Shown one piece after another: positions 25,050 to 40,083 of a stretch of DNA of 64,000 nucleotides. The stretch lies in assembly GCA_037893225.1 (NCBI GenBank), contig JAZGUH010000326.1, forward strand, positions 124,001-188,000. The letters run 5' to 3'. This stretch comes from Hippasteria phrygiana (lineage: Eukaryota; Echinodermata; Asteroidea; Valvatida; Goniasteridae). Positions within the stretch are counted from its first letter, which is position 1. Each line of letters begins with the position of its first letter. The notes beneath the pieces are model-generated. The model was not told the DNA's origin. It saw only the letters and a program-made list of their open reading frames with translations, and made no database searches. The translations under genes and the position numbers were made by a program.

Positions 25050-28000
25050 TCATACCCCAGGGAATTTGACATGCATGGAGCAATAAGTAGAAGGTAATAT
25101 GCACACAGATGTTGGCCGGAAAGAAAATAAACATTGCGAGGTTTGAATTTTCTCCACAAGTTTTAACTCTAAGAAGCCGCCGATAATTGCAACATGTAGC
25201 GCCAGATCAAAGCTATCCATACATGTCAAAATTACTGTATTTGGTTGATATTTCATGCAATTATGAATGAGTAAAACAAGTCATACCCTAGGGAATTTGA
25301 CATGCATGGAGCAATAAATAGACGGTAATATGTACACAGATGTTGGCCGGAAAGAAAATAAACATTGTGAGGTTTGAATTTTCTCCACAAGTGTTAACTC
25401 TAAGAAGCCGCCGATGATTGCAACATGTAGCGCCAGATCTAAGCTATCCATACATGTCAAAATTGCTGCATTTGGTTGATATTTCATGCAATTATGAATG
25501 AATAAAGCAAGTCCATACCCCAGGGAATTTGACATGCATGGAGCAATAAATAGACGGTAATATGTACACAGATGTTGGCCGGAAAGAAAATAAACATTGC
25601 GAGGTTTGAATTTTCTCCACAAGTTTTAACTCAAGAAGCCGCCGATGATTGCAACATGTAGCGCCAGATCTAAGCTATCCATACACGTCAAAATTACTGT
25701 ATTTGGTTTATATTTCATGCAATTATGAATGAGTAAAGCAAGTCATACCCTAGGGAATTTGACATGCATGGAGCAATAAATAGACGGTAACATGTACACA
25801 GATGTTGGCCGGAAAGAAAATAAACATTGCGAGGTTTGAATTTTCTCCACAAGTTTTAACTCTAAGAAGCCGCCGATGATTGCAACATGTAGCGCCAGAT
25901 CTAAGCTATCCATACATGTCAAAATTACTGTATTTGGTTTATATTTCATGCAATTATGAATGAGTAAAGCAAGTACATACCCCAGGGAATTTGACATGCA
26001 TGGAGCAATAAATAGACGGTAACAGGTACACAGATGTTGGCCGGAAAGAAAATAAACATTGCGAGGTTTGAATTTTCTCCACAAGTTTTAACTCTAAGAA
26101 GCCGCCGATGATTGCAACATGTAGCGCCAGATCTAAGCTATCCATACATGTCAAAATTACTGTATTTGGTTTATATTTCATGCAATTATGAATGAGTAAA
26201 GCAAGTCCATACCCCAGGGAATTTGACATGCATGGAGCAATAAATAGACGGTAACAGGTACACAGATGTTGGCCGGAAAGAAAATAAACATTGCGAGGTT
26301 TAAATTTTCTCCACAAGTTTTAACTCTAAGAAGCCGCCGATGATTGCAACATGTAGCGCCAGATCTAAGCTATCCATACATGTCAAAATTACTGCATTTG
26401 GTTGATATTTCATGCAATTATGAATGAGTAAAGCAAGTCATACCCTAGGGAATTTGACATGCATGGAGCAATAAATAGAAGGTAATATGCACACAGATGT
26501 TGGCCGGAAAGAAAATAAACATTGCGAGGTTTGAATTTTCTCCACAAGTTTTAACTCAAGAAGCCGCCGATGATTGCAACATGTAGCGCCAGATCTAAGC
26601 TATCCATACATGTCAAAATTACTGAATTTGGTTGATATTTCATGCAATTATGAATGAGTAAAGCAAGTCCATACCCCAGGGAATTTGACATGCATGGAGC
26701 AATAAATAGACGGTAACAGGTACACAGATGTTGGCCGGAAAGAAAATAAACATTGCGAGGTTTGAATTTTCTCCACAAGTTTTAACTCTAAGAAGCCGCC
26801 GATGATTGCAACATGTAGCGCCAGATCTAAGCTATCCATACATGTCAAAATTACTGAATTTGGTTGATATTTCATGCAATTATGAATGAGTAAAGCAAGT
26901 CATACCCCAGGGAATTTGACAGGCATGGAGCAATAAATAGAAGGTAATATGCACACAGGTGTTGGCAGGAAAGAAAATAAACATTGCGAGGTTTGAATTT
27001 TCTCCACAAGTTTTAACTCTAAGAAGCCGCCGATGATTGCAACATGTAGCGCCAGATCTAAGCTATCCATACATGTCAAAATTACTGAATTTGGTTGATA
27101 TTTCATGCAATTATGAATGAGTAAAGCAAGTCCATACCCCAGGGAATTTGACATGCATGGAGCAATAAATAGACGGTAACAGGTACACAGATGTTGGCCG
27201 GAAAGAAAATAAACATTGCGAGGTTTGAATTTTCTCCACAAGTTTTAACTCTAAGAAGCCGCCGATGATTGCAACATGTAGCGCCAGATCTAAGCTATCC
27301 ATACATGTCAAAATTACTGAATTTGGTTGATATTTCATGCAATTATGAATGAGTAAAGCAAGTCATACCCCAGGGAATTTGACAGGCATGGAGCAATAAA
27401 TAGAAGGTAATATGCACACAGGTGTTGGCAGGAAAGAAAATAAACATTGCGAGGTTTGAATTTTCTCCACAAGTTTTAACTCTAAGAAGCCGCCGATGAT
27501 TGCAACATGTAGCGCCAGATCTAAGCTATCCATACATGTCAAAATTACTGTATTTGGTTTATATTTCATGCAATTATGAATGAGTAAAGCAAGTCATACC
27601 CTAGGGAATTTGACATGCATGGAGCAATAAATAGACGGTAACATGTACACAGATGTTGGCCGGAAAGAAAATAAACATTGCGAGGTTTGAATTTTCTCCA
27701 CAAGTTTTAACTCTAAGAAGCCGCCGATGATTGCAACATGTAGCGCCAGATCTAAGCTATCCATACATGTCAAAATTACTGTATTTGGTTTATATTTCAT
27801 GCAATTATGAATGAGTAAAGCAAGTCCATACCCCAGGGAATTTGACATGCATGGAGCAATAAATAGACGGTAACAGGTACACAGATGTTGGCCGGAAAGA
27901 AAATAAACATTGCGAGGTTTGAATTTTCTCCACAAGTTTTAACTCTAAGAAGCCGCCGATGATTGCAACATGTAGCGCCAGATCTAAGCTATCCATACAT

Positions 28001-31000
28001 GTCAAAATTACTGCATTTGGTTGATATTTCATGCAATTATGAATGAGTAAAGCAAGTCATACCCCAGAGAATTTGACATGCATGGAGCAATAAATAGAAG
28101 GTAATATGCACACAGATGTTGGCCGGAAAGAAAATAAACATTGCGAGGTTTGAATTTTCTCCACAAGTTTTAACTCTAAGAAGCCGCCGATAATTGCAAC
28201 ATGTAGCGCCAGATCAAAGCTATCCATACATGACAAAATTACTGTATTTGGTTTATATTTCATGCAATTATGAATGAGTAAAACAAGTCATACCCTAGGG
28301 AATTTGACATGCATGGAGCAATAAATAGACGGTAACATGTACACAGATGTTGGCCGGAAAGAAAATAAACATTGCGAGGTTTGAATTTTCTCCACAAGTT
28401 TTAACTCTAAGAAGCCGCCGATGATTGCAACATGTAGCGCCAGATCTAAGCTATCCATACATGTCAAAATTACTGAATTTGGTTGATATTTCATGCAATT
28501 ATGAATGAATAAAGCAAGTCCATACCCCAGGGAATTTGACAGGCATGGAGCAATAAATAGACGGTAATATGTACACAGATGTTGGCCGGAAAGAAAATAA
28601 ACATTGTGAGGTTTGAATTTTCTCCACAAGTGTTAACTCTAAGAAGCCGCCGATGATTGCAACATGTAGCGCCAGATCTAAGCTATCCATACATGTCAAA
28701 ATTACTGCATTTGGTTGATATTTCATGCAATTATGAATGAATAAAGCAAGTCCATACCCCAGGGAATTTGACATGCATGGAGCAATAAATAGACGGTAAT
28801 ATGTACACAGATGTTGGCCGGAAAGAAAATAAACATTGCGAGGTTTGAATTTTCTCCACAAGTTTTAACTCAAGAAGCCGCCGATGATTGCAACATGTAG
28901 CGCCAGATCTAAGCTATCCATACATGTCAAAATTACTGTATTTGGTTTATATTTCATGCAATTATGAATGAGTAAAGCAAGTCATACCCTAGGGAATTTG
29001 ACATGCATGGAGCAATAAATAGACGGTAACATGTACACAGATGTTGGCCGGAAAGAAAATAAACATTGCGAGGTTTGAATTTTCTCCACAAGTTTTAACT
29101 CTAAGAAGCCGCCGATGATTGCAACATGTAGCGCCAGATCTAAGCTATCCATACATGTCAAAATTACTGTATTTGGTTGATATTTCATGCAATTATGAAT
29201 GAGTAAAGCAAGTCCATACCCCAGGGAATTTGACATGCATGGAGCAATAAATAGACGGTAACAGGTACACAGATGTTGGCCGGAAAGAAAATAAACATTG
29301 CGAGGTTTAAATTTTCTCCACAAGTTTTAACTCTAAGAAGCCGCCGATGATTGCAACATGTAGCGCCAGATCTAAGCTATCCATACATGTCAAAATTACT
29401 GCATTTGGTTGATATTTCATGCAATTATGAATGAGTAAAGCAAGTCATACCCCAGGGAATTTGACATGCATGGAGCAATAAATAGAAGGTAATATGCACA
29501 CAGATGTTGGCCGGAAAGAAAATAAACATTGCGAGGTTTGAATTTTCTCCACAAGTTTTAACTCAAGAAGCCGCCGATGATTGCAACATGTAGCGCCAGA
29601 TCTAAGCTATCCATACATGTCAAAATTACTGAATTTGGTTGATATTTCATGCAATTATGAATGAGTAAAGCAAGTCCATACCCCAGGGAATTTGACATGC
29701 ATGGAGCAATAAATAGACGGTAACAGGTACACAGATGTTGGCCGGAAAGAAAATAAACATTGCGAGGTTTGAATTTTCTCCACAAGTTTTAACTCTAAGA
29801 AGCCGCCGATGATTGCAACATGTAGCGCCAGATCTAAGCTATCCATACATGTCAAAATTACTGAATTTGGTTGATATTTCATGCAATTATGAATGAGTAA
29901 AGCAAGTCATACCCCAGGGAATTTGACAGGCATGGAGCAATAAATAGAAGGTAATATGCACACAGATGTTGGCAGGAAAGAAAATAAACATTGCGAGGTT
30001 TGAATTTTCTCCACAAGTTTTAACTCTAAGAAGCCGCCGATGATTGCAACATGTAGCGCCAGATCTAAGCTATCCATACATGTCAAAATTACTGAATTTG
30101 GTTGATATTTCATGCAATTATGAATGAGTAAAGCAAGTCCATACCCCAGGGAATTTGACATGCATGGAGCAATAAATAGACGGTAACAGGTACACAGATG
30201 TTGGCCGGAAAGAAAATAAACATTGCGAGGTTTGAATTTTCTCCACAAGTTTTAACTCTAAGAAGCCGCCGATGATTGCAACATGTAGCGCCAGATCTAA
30301 GCTATCCATACATGTCAAAATTACTGAATTTGGTTGATATTTCATGCAATTATGAATGAGTAAAGCAAGTCATACCCCAGGGAATTTGACAGGCATGGAG
30401 CAATAAATAGAAGGTAATATGCACACAGATGTTGGCAGGAAAGAAAATAAACATTGCGAGGTTTGAATTTTCTCCACAAGTTTTAACTCTAAGAAGCCGC
30501 CGATGATTGCAACATGTAGCGCCAGATCTAAGCTATCCGTACATGTCACAATTACTGAATTTGGTTGATATTTCATGCAATTATGAATGAGTAAAGCAAG
30601 TCATACCCCAAGGAATTTGACATGCATGGAGCAATAAATAGAAGGTAATATGCACACAGATGTTGGCCGGAAAGAAAATAAACATTGCGAGGTTTGAATT
30701 TTCTCCACAAGTTTTAACTCTAAGAAGCCGCCGATAATTGCAACATGTAGCGCTAGATCAAAGCTATCCATACATGTCAAAATTACTGTATTTGGTTTAT
30801 ATTTCATGCAATTATGAATGAGTAAAACAAGTCATACCCTAGGGAATTTGACATGCATGGAGCAATAAATAGACGGTAACATGTACATAGATGTTGGCCG
30901 GAAAGAAAATAAACATTGCGAGGTTTGAATTTTCTCCACAAGTTTTAACTCTAAGAAGCCGCCGATAATTGCAACATGTAGCGCCAGATCTAAGCTATCC

Positions 31001-31987
31001 ATACATGTCAAAATTACTGTATTTGGTTTATATTTCATGCAATTATGAATGAGTAAAGCAAGTCATACCCAAGGGAATTTGACATGCATGGAGCAATAAA
31101 TAGACGGTAACATGTACACAGATGTTGGCCGGAAAGAAAATAAACATTGCGAGGTTTGAATTTTCTCCACAAGTTTTAACTCTAAGAAGCCGCCGATGAT
31201 TGCAACATGTAGCGCCAGATCTAAGCTATCCATACATGTCAAAATTACTGAATTTGGTTGATATTTCATGCAATTATGAATGAGTAAAGCAAGTCCATAC
31301 CCCAGGGAATTTGACATGCATGGAGCAATAAATAGACGGTAACAGGTACACAGATGTTGGCCGGAAAGAAAATAAACATTGCGAGGTTTGAATTTTCTCC
31401 ACAAGTTTTAACTCTAAGAAGCCGCCGATGATTGCAACATGTAGCGCCAGATCTAAGCTATCCATACATGTCAAAATTACTGAATTTTGTTGATATTTCA
31501 TGCAATTATGAATGAGTAAAGCAAGTCATACCCCAGGGAATTTGACATGCATGGAGCAATAAATAGAAGGTAATATGCACACAGATGTTGGCAGGAAAGA
31601 AAATAAACATTGCGAGGTTTGAATTTTCTCCACAAGTTTTAACTCTAAGAAGCCGCCGATGATTGCAACATGTAGCGCCAGATCTAAGCTATCCATACAT
31701 GTCAAAATTACTGAATTTGGTTGATATTTCATGCAATTATGAATGAGTAAAGCAAGTCATACCCCAGGGAATTTGACATGCATGGAGCAATAAATATAAG
31801 GTAATATGCACACAGATGTTGGCAGGAAAGAAAATAAACATTGCGAGGTTTGAATTTTCTCCACAAGTTTTAACTCTAAGAAGCCGCCGATAATTGCAAC
31901 ATGTAGCGCCAGATCAAAGCTATCCATACATGTCAAAATTACTGAATTTGGTTTATATTTCATGCAATTATGAATGAGTAAAGCAAG
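25050..31987 (+). repeat. 30-monomer HOR, copy 1 (6,938 bp)
   Basis: It begins with m3-m6 (25050, 25281, 25512, 25743), followed by a monomer at 25,974 with the rare GTACATACC, one at 26,206 with GGTTTAAA, and copies with ACAGGTGTTGG at 26,900 and 27,363. It ends with m10-like, m11, m12, m13 and m14 monomers at 30,832-31,987. It contains an internal near-repeat: the segment from 26,206 is echoed from 29,213, about 3,007 bp later. The whole unit is repeated at 31,988-38,925. Two differences found by eye are G at 25,087 against A at 32,025, and T at 26,446 against C at 33,384. Confidence 0.92.
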
Positions 31988-34900
31988 TCATACCCCAGGG
32001 AATTTGACATGCATGGAGCAATAAATAGAAGGTAATATGCACACAGATGTTGGCCGGAAAGAAAATAAACATTGCGAGGTTTGAATTTTCTCCACAAGTT
32101 TTAACTCTAAGAAGCCGCCGATAATTGCAACATGTAGCGCCAGATCAAAGCTATCCATACATGTCAAAATTACTGTATTTGGTTGATATTTCATGCAATT
32201 ATGAATGAGTAAAACAAGTCATACCCTAGGGAATTTGACATGCATGGAGCAATAAATAGACGGTAATATGTACACAGATGTTGGCCGGAAAGAAAATAAA
32301 CATTGTGAGGTTTGAATTTTCTCCACAAGTGTTAACTCTAAGAAGCCGCCGATGATTGCAACATGTAGCGCCAGATCTAAGCTATCCATACATGTCAAAA
32401 TTGCTGCATTTGGTTGATATTTCATGCAATTATGAATGAATAAAGCAAGTCCATACCCCAGGGAATTTGACATGCATGGAGCAATAAATAGACGGTAATA
32501 TGTACACAGATGTTGGCCGGAAAGAAAATAAACATTGCGAGGTTTGAATTTTCTCCACAAGTTTTAACTCAAGAAGCCGCCGATGATTGCAACATGTAGC
32601 GCCAGATCTAAGCTATCCATACACGTCAAAATTACTGTATTTGGTTTATATTTCATGCAATTATGAATGAGTAAAGCAAGTCATACCCTAGGGAATTTGA
32701 CATGCATGGAGCAATAAATAGACGGTAACATGTACACAGATGTTGGCCGGAAAGAAAATAAACATTGCGAGGTTTGAATTTTCTCCACAAGTTTTAACTC
32801 TAAGAAGCCGCCGATGATTGCAACATGTAGCGCCAGATCTAAGCTATCCATACATGTCAAAATTACTGTATTTGGTTTATATTTCATGCAATTATGAATG
32901 AGTAAAGCAAGTACATACCCCAGGGAATTTGACATGCATGGAGCAATAAATAGACGGTAACAGGTACACAGATGTTGGCCGGAAAGAAAATAAACATTGC
33001 GAGGTTTGAATTTTCTCCACAAGTTTTAACTCTAAGAAGCCGCCGATGATTGCAACATGTAGCGCCAGATCTAAGCTATCCATACATGTCAAAATTACTG
33101 TATTTGGTTTATATTTCATGCAATTATGAATGAGTAAAGCAAGTCCATACCCCAGGGAATTTGACATGCATGGAGCAATAAATAGACGGTAACAGGTACA
33201 CAGATGTTGGCCGGAAAGAAAATAAACATTGCGAGGTTTAAATTTTCTCCACAAGTTTTAACTCTAAGAAGCCGCCGATGATTGCAACATGTAGCGCCAG
33301 ATCTAAGCTATCCATACATGTCAAAATTACTGCATTTGGTTGATATTTCATGCAATTATGAATGAGTAAAGCAAGTCATACCCCAGGGAATTTGACATGC
33401 ATGGAGCAATAAATAGAAGGTAATATGCACACAGATGTTGGCCGGAAAGAAAATAAACATTGCGAGGTTTGAATTTTCTCCACAAGTTTTAACTCAAGAA
33501 GCCGCCGATGATTGCAACATGTAGCGCCAGATCTAAGCTATCCATACATGTCAAAATTACTGAATTTGGTTGATATTTCATGCAATTATGAATGAGTAAA
33601 GCAAGTCCATACCCCAGGGAATTTGACATGCATGGAGCAATAAATAGACGGTAACAGGTACACAGATGTTGGCCGGAAAGAAAATAAACATTGCGAGGTT
33701 TGAATTTTCTCCACAAGTTTTAACTCTAAGAAGCCGCCGATGATTGCAACATGTAGCGCCAGATCTAAGCTATCCATACATGTCAAAATTACTGAATTTG
33801 GTTGATATTTCATGCAATTATGAATGAGTAAAGCAAGTCATACCCCAGGGAATTTGACAGGCATGGAGCAATAAATAGAAGGTAATATGCACACAGGTGT
33901 TGGCAGGAAAGAAAATAAACATTGCGAGGTTTGAATTTTCTCCACAAGTTTTAACTCTAAGAAGCCGCCGATGATTGCAACATGTAGCGCCAGATCTAAG
34001 CTATCCATACATGTCAAAATTACTGAATTTGGTTGATATTTCATGCAATTATGAATGAGTAAAGCAAGTCCATACCCCAGGGAATTTGACATGCATGGAG
34101 CAATAAATAGACGGTAACAGGTACACAGATGTTGGCCGGAAAGAAAATAAACATTGCGAGGTTTGAATTTTCTCCACAAGTTTTAACTCTAAGAAGCCGC
34201 CGATGATTGCAACATGTAGCGCCAGATCTAAGCTATCCATACATGTCAAAATTACTGAATTTGGTTGATATTTCATGCAATTATGAATGAGTAAAGCAAG
34301 TCATACCCCAGGGAATTTGACAGGCATGGAGCAATAAATAGAAGGTAATATGCACACAGGTGTTGGCAGGAAAGAAAATAAACATTGCGAGGTTTGAATT
34401 TTCTCCACAAGTTTTAACTCTAAGAAGCCGCCGATGATTGCAACATGTAGCGCCAGATCTAAGCTATCCATACATGTCAAAATTACTGTATTTGGTTTAT
34501 ATTTCATGCAATTATGAATGAGTAAAGCAAGTCATACCCTAGGGAATTTGACATGCATGGAGCAATAAATAGACGGTAACATGTACACAGATGTTGGCCG
34601 GAAAGAAAATAAACATTGCGAGGTTTGAATTTTCTCCACAAGTTTTAACTCTAAGAAGCCGCCGATGATTGCAACATGTAGCGCCAGATCTAAGCTATCC
34701 ATACATGTCAAAATTACTGTATTTGGTTTATATTTCATGCAATTATGAATGAGTAAAGCAAGTCCATACCCCAGGGAATTTGACATGCATGGAGCAATAA
34801 ATAGACGGTAACAGGTACACAGATGTTGGCCGGAAAGAAAATAAACATTGCGAGGTTTGAATTTTCTCCACAAGTTTTAACTCTAAGAAGCCGCCGATGA

Positions 34901-37900
34901 TTGCAACATGTAGCGCCAGATCTAAGCTATCCATACATGTCAAAATTACTGCATTTGGTTGATATTTCATGCAATTATGAATGAGTAAAGCAAGTCATAC
35001 CCCAGAGAATTTGACATGCATGGAGCAATAAATAGAAGGTAATATGCACACAGATGTTGGCCGGAAAGAAAATAAACATTGCGAGGTTTGAATTTTCTCC
35101 ACAAGTTTTAACTCTAAGAAGCCGCCGATAATTGCAACATGTAGCGCCAGATCAAAGCTATCCATACATGACAAAATTACTGTATTTGGTTTATATTTCA
35201 TGCAATTATGAATGAGTAAAACAAGTCATACCCTAGGGAATTTGACATGCATGGAGCAATAAATAGACGGTAACATGTACACAGATGTTGGCCGGAAAGA
35301 AAATAAACATTGCGAGGTTTGAATTTTCTCCACAAGTTTTAACTCTAAGAAGCCGCCGATGATTGCAACATGTAGCGCCAGATCTAAGCTATCCATACAT
35401 GTCAAAATTACTGAATTTGGTTGATATTTCATGCAATTATGAATGAATAAAGCAAGTCCATACCCCAGGGAATTTGACAGGCATGGAGCAATAAATAGAC
35501 GGTAATATGTACACAGATGTTGGCCGGAAAGAAAATAAACATTGTGAGGTTTGAATTTTCTCCACAAGTGTTAACTCTAAGAAGCCGCCGATGATTGCAA
35601 CATGTAGCGCCAGATCTAAGCTATCCATACATGTCAAAATTACTGCATTTGGTTGATATTTCATGCAATTATGAATGAATAAAGCAAGTCCATACCCCAG
35701 GGAATTTGACATGCATGGAGCAATAAATAGACGGTAATATGTACACAGATGTTGGCCGGAAAGAAAATAAACATTGCGAGGTTTGAATTTTCTCCACAAG
35801 TTTTAACTCAAGAAGCCGCCGATGATTGCAACATGTAGCGCCAGATCTAAGCTATCCATACATGTCAAAATTACTGTATTTGGTTTATATTTCATGCAAT
35901 TATGAATGAGTAAAGCAAGTCATACCCTAGGGAATTTGACATGCATGGAGCAATAAATAGACGGTAACATGTACACAGATGTTGGCCGGAAAGAAAATAA
36001 ACATTGCGAGGTTTGAATTTTCTCCACAAGTTTTAACTCTAAGAAGCCGCCGATGATTGCAACATGTAGCGCCAGATCTAAGCTATCCATACATGTCAAA
36101 ATTACTGTATTTGGTTGATATTTCATGCAATTATGAATGAGTAAAGCAAGTCCATACCCCAGGGAATTTGACATGCATGGAGCAATAAATAGACGGTAAC
36201 AGGTACACAGATGTTGGCCGGAAAGAAAATAAACATTGCGAGGTTTAAATTTTCTCCACAAGTTTTAACTCTAAGAAGCCGCCGATGATTGCAACATGTA
36301 GCGCCAGATCTAAGCTATCCATACATGTCAAAATTACTGCATTTGGTTGATATTTCATGCAATTATGAATGAGTAAAGCAAGTCATACCCCAGGGAATTT
36401 GACATGCATGGAGCAATAAATAGAAGGTAATATGCACACAGATGTTGGCCGGAAAGAAAATAAACATTGCGAGGTTTGAATTTTCTCCACAAGTTTTAAC
36501 TCAAGAAGCCGCCGATGATTGCAACATGTAGCGCCAGATCTAAGCTATCCATACATGTCAAAATTACTGAATTTGGTTGATATTTCATGCAATTATGAAT
36601 GAGTAAAGCAAGTCCATACCCCAGGGAATTTGACATGCATGGAGCAATAAATAGACGGTAACAGGTACACAGATGTTGGCCGGAAAGAAAATAAACATTG
36701 CGAGGTTTGAATTTTCTCCACAAGTTTTAACTCTAAGAAGCCGCCGATGATTGCAACATGTAGCGCCAGATCTAAGCTATCCATACATGTCAAAATTACT
36801 GAATTTGGTTGATATTTCATGCAATTATGAATGAGTAAAGCAAGTCATACCCCAGGGAATTTGACAGGCATGGAGCAATAAATAGAAGGTAATATGCACA
36901 CAGATGTTGGCAGGAAAGAAAATAAACATTGCGAGGTTTGAATTTTCTCCACAAGTTTTAACTCTAAGAAGCCGCCGATGATTGCAACATGTAGCGCCAG
37001 ATCTAAGCTATCCATACATGTCAAAATTACTGAATTTGGTTGATATTTCATGCAATTATGAATGAGTAAAGCAAGTCCATACCCCAGGGAATTTGACATG
37101 CATGGAGCAATAAATAGACGGTAACAGGTACACAGATGTTGGCCGGAAAGAAAATAAACATTGCGAGGTTTGAATTTTCTCCACAAGTTTTAACTCTAAG
37201 AAGCCGCCGATGATTGCAACATGTAGCGCCAGATCTAAGCTATCCATACATGTCAAAATTACTGAATTTGGTTGATATTTCATGCAATTATGAATGAGTA
37301 AAGCAAGTCATACCCCAGGGAATTTGACAGGCATGGAGCAATAAATAGAAGGTAATATGCACACAGATGTTGGCAGGAAAGAAAATAAACATTGCGAGGT
37401 TTGAATTTTCTCCACAAGTTTTAACTCTAAGAAGCCGCCGATGATTGCAACATGTAGCGCCAGATCTAAGCTATCCGTACATGTCACAATTACTGAATTT
37501 GGTTGATATTTCATGCAATTATGAATGAGTAAAGCAAGTCATACCCCAAGGAATTTGACATGCATGGAGCAATAAATAGAAGGTAATATGCACACAGATG
37601 TTGGCCGGAAAGAAAATAAACATTGCGAGGTTTGAATTTTCTCCACAAGTTTTAACTCTAAGAAGCCGCCGATAATTGCAACATGTAGCGCTAGATCAAA
37701 GCTATCCATACATGTCAAAATTACTGTATTTGGTTTATATTTCATGCAATTATGAATGAGTAAAACAAGTCATACCCTAGGGAATTTGACATGCATGGAG
37801 CAATAAATAGACGGTAACATGTACATAGATGTTGGCCGGAAAGAAAATAAACATTGCGAGGTTTGAATTTTCTCCACAAGTTTTAACTCTAAGAAGCCGC

Positions 37901-38925
37901 CGATAATTGCAACATGTAGCGCCAGATCTAAGCTATCCATACATGTCAAAATTACTGTATTTGGTTTATATTTCATGCAATTATGAATGAGTAAAGCAAG
38001 TCATACCCAAGGGAATTTGACATGCATGGAGCAATAAATAGACGGTAACATGTACACAGATGTTGGCCGGAAAGAAAATAAACATTGCGAGGTTTGAATT
38101 TTCTCCACAAGTTTTAACTCTAAGAAGCCGCCGATGATTGCAACATGTAGCGCCAGATCTAAGCTATCCATACATGTCAAAATTACTGAATTTGGTTGAT
38201 ATTTCATGCAATTATGAATGAGTAAAGCAAGTCCATACCCCAGGGAATTTGACATGCATGGAGCAATAAATAGACGGTAACAGGTACACAGATGTTGGCC
38301 GGAAAGAAAATAAACATTGCGAGGTTTGAATTTTCTCCACAAGTTTTAACTCTAAGAAGCCGCCGATGATTGCAACATGTAGCGCCAGATCTAAGCTATC
38401 CATACATGTCAAAATTACTGAATTTTGTTGATATTTCATGCAATTATGAATGAGTAAAGCAAGTCATACCCCAGGGAATTTGACATGCATGGAGCAATAA
38501 ATAGAAGGTAATATGCACACAGATGTTGGCAGGAAAGAAAATAAACATTGCGAGGTTTGAATTTTCTCCACAAGTTTTAACTCTAAGAAGCCGCCGATGA
38601 TTGCAACATGTAGCGCCAGATCTAAGCTATCCATACATGTCAAAATTACTGAATTTGGTTGATATTTCATGCAATTATGAATGAGTAAAGCAAGTCATAC
38701 CCCAGGGAATTTGACATGCATGGAGCAATAAATATAAGGTAATATGCACACAGATGTTGGCAGGAAAGAAAATAAACATTGCGAGGTTTGAATTTTCTCC
38801 ACAAGTTTTAACTCTAAGAAGCCGCCGATAATTGCAACATGTAGCGCCAGATCAAAGCTATCCATACATGTCAAAATTACTGAATTTGGTTTATATTTCA
38901 TGCAATTATGAATGAGTAAAGCAAG
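31988..38925 (+). repeat. 30-monomer HOR, copy 2 (6,938 bp)
   Basis: It tracks copy 1 monomer for monomer at a constant offset of 6,938, including all the rare markers: GTACATACC near 32,911, GGTTTAAA near 33,236, ACAGGTGTTGG twice, CCGTACATGTCACA near 37,476 and CCCCAAGG near 37,550. The junction at 31,988 joins m14 to m3 instead of m14 to m15. The switch lies between GGTTTATATT of m14 (about 31,952) and GTCATACC (31,988). Confidence 0.92.
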
Positions 38926-40083
38926 TCCGTACCCCAGGGAATTTGACATGCATGGAGCAATAAATAGACGGTAACAGGTACACAGATGTTGGCCGGAAAG
39001 AAAATAAACATTGCGAGGTTTGAATTTTCTCCACAAGTTTTAACTCTAAGAAGCCGCCGATGATTGCAACATGTAGCGCCAGATCTAAGCTATCCATACA
39101 TGTCAAAATTACTGAATTTGGTTGATATTTCATGCAATTATGAATGAATAAAGCAAGTCCATACCCCAGGGAATTTGACAGGCATGGAGCAATAAATAGA
39201 CGGTAATATGTACACAGATGTTGGCCGGAAAGAAAATAAACATTGTGAGGTTTGAATTTTCTCCACAAGTGTTAACTCTAAGAAGCCGCCGATGATTGCA
39301 ACATGTAGCGCCAGATCTAAGCTATCCATACATGTCAAAATTGCTGCATTTGGTTGATATTTCATGCAATTATGAATGAATAAAGCAAGTCCATACCCCA
39401 GGGAATTTGACATGCATGGAGCAATAAATAGACGGTAATATGTACACAGATGTTGGCCGGAAAGAAAATAAACATTGCGAGGTTTGAATTTTCTCCACAA
39501 GTTTTAACTCAAGAAGCCGCCGATGATTGCAACATGTAGCGCCAGATCTAAGCTATCCATACATGTCAAAATTACTGTATTTGGTTTATATTTCATGCAA
39601 TTATGAATGAGTAAAGCAAGTCATACCCTAGGGAATTTGACATGCATGGAGCAATAAATAGACGGTAACATGTACACAGATGTTGGCCGGAAAGAAAATA
39701 AACATTGCGAGGTTTGAATTTTCTCCACAAGTTTTAACTCTAAGAAGCCGCCGATGACTGCAACATGTAGCGCCAGATCTAAGCTATCCATACATGTCAA
39801 AATTACTGAATTTGGTTGATATTTCATGCAATTATGAATGAGTAAAGCAAGTCCATACCCCAGGGAATTTGACATGCATGGAGCAATAAATAGACGGTAA
39901 CAGGTACACAGATGTTGGCCGGAAAGAAAATAAACATTGCGAGGTTTGAATTTTCTCCACAAGTTTTAACTCTAAGAAGCCGCCGATGATTGCAACATGT
40001 AGCGCCAGATCTAAGCTATCCATACATGTCAAAATTACTGAATTTGGTTGATATTTCATGCAATTATGAATGAGTAAAGCAAG
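38926..40083 (+). repeat. Transitional HOR segment, 5 monomers
   Basis: Starts are 38926, 39158, 39390, 39621 and 39852. The first carries the rare GTCCGTACC. The fourth carries GATGACTGC (near 39,757) instead of GATGATTGC. Both markers reappear together at 53,733 and 54,428, which shows that this segment was copied 14,807 bp downstream. Confidence 0.87.
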
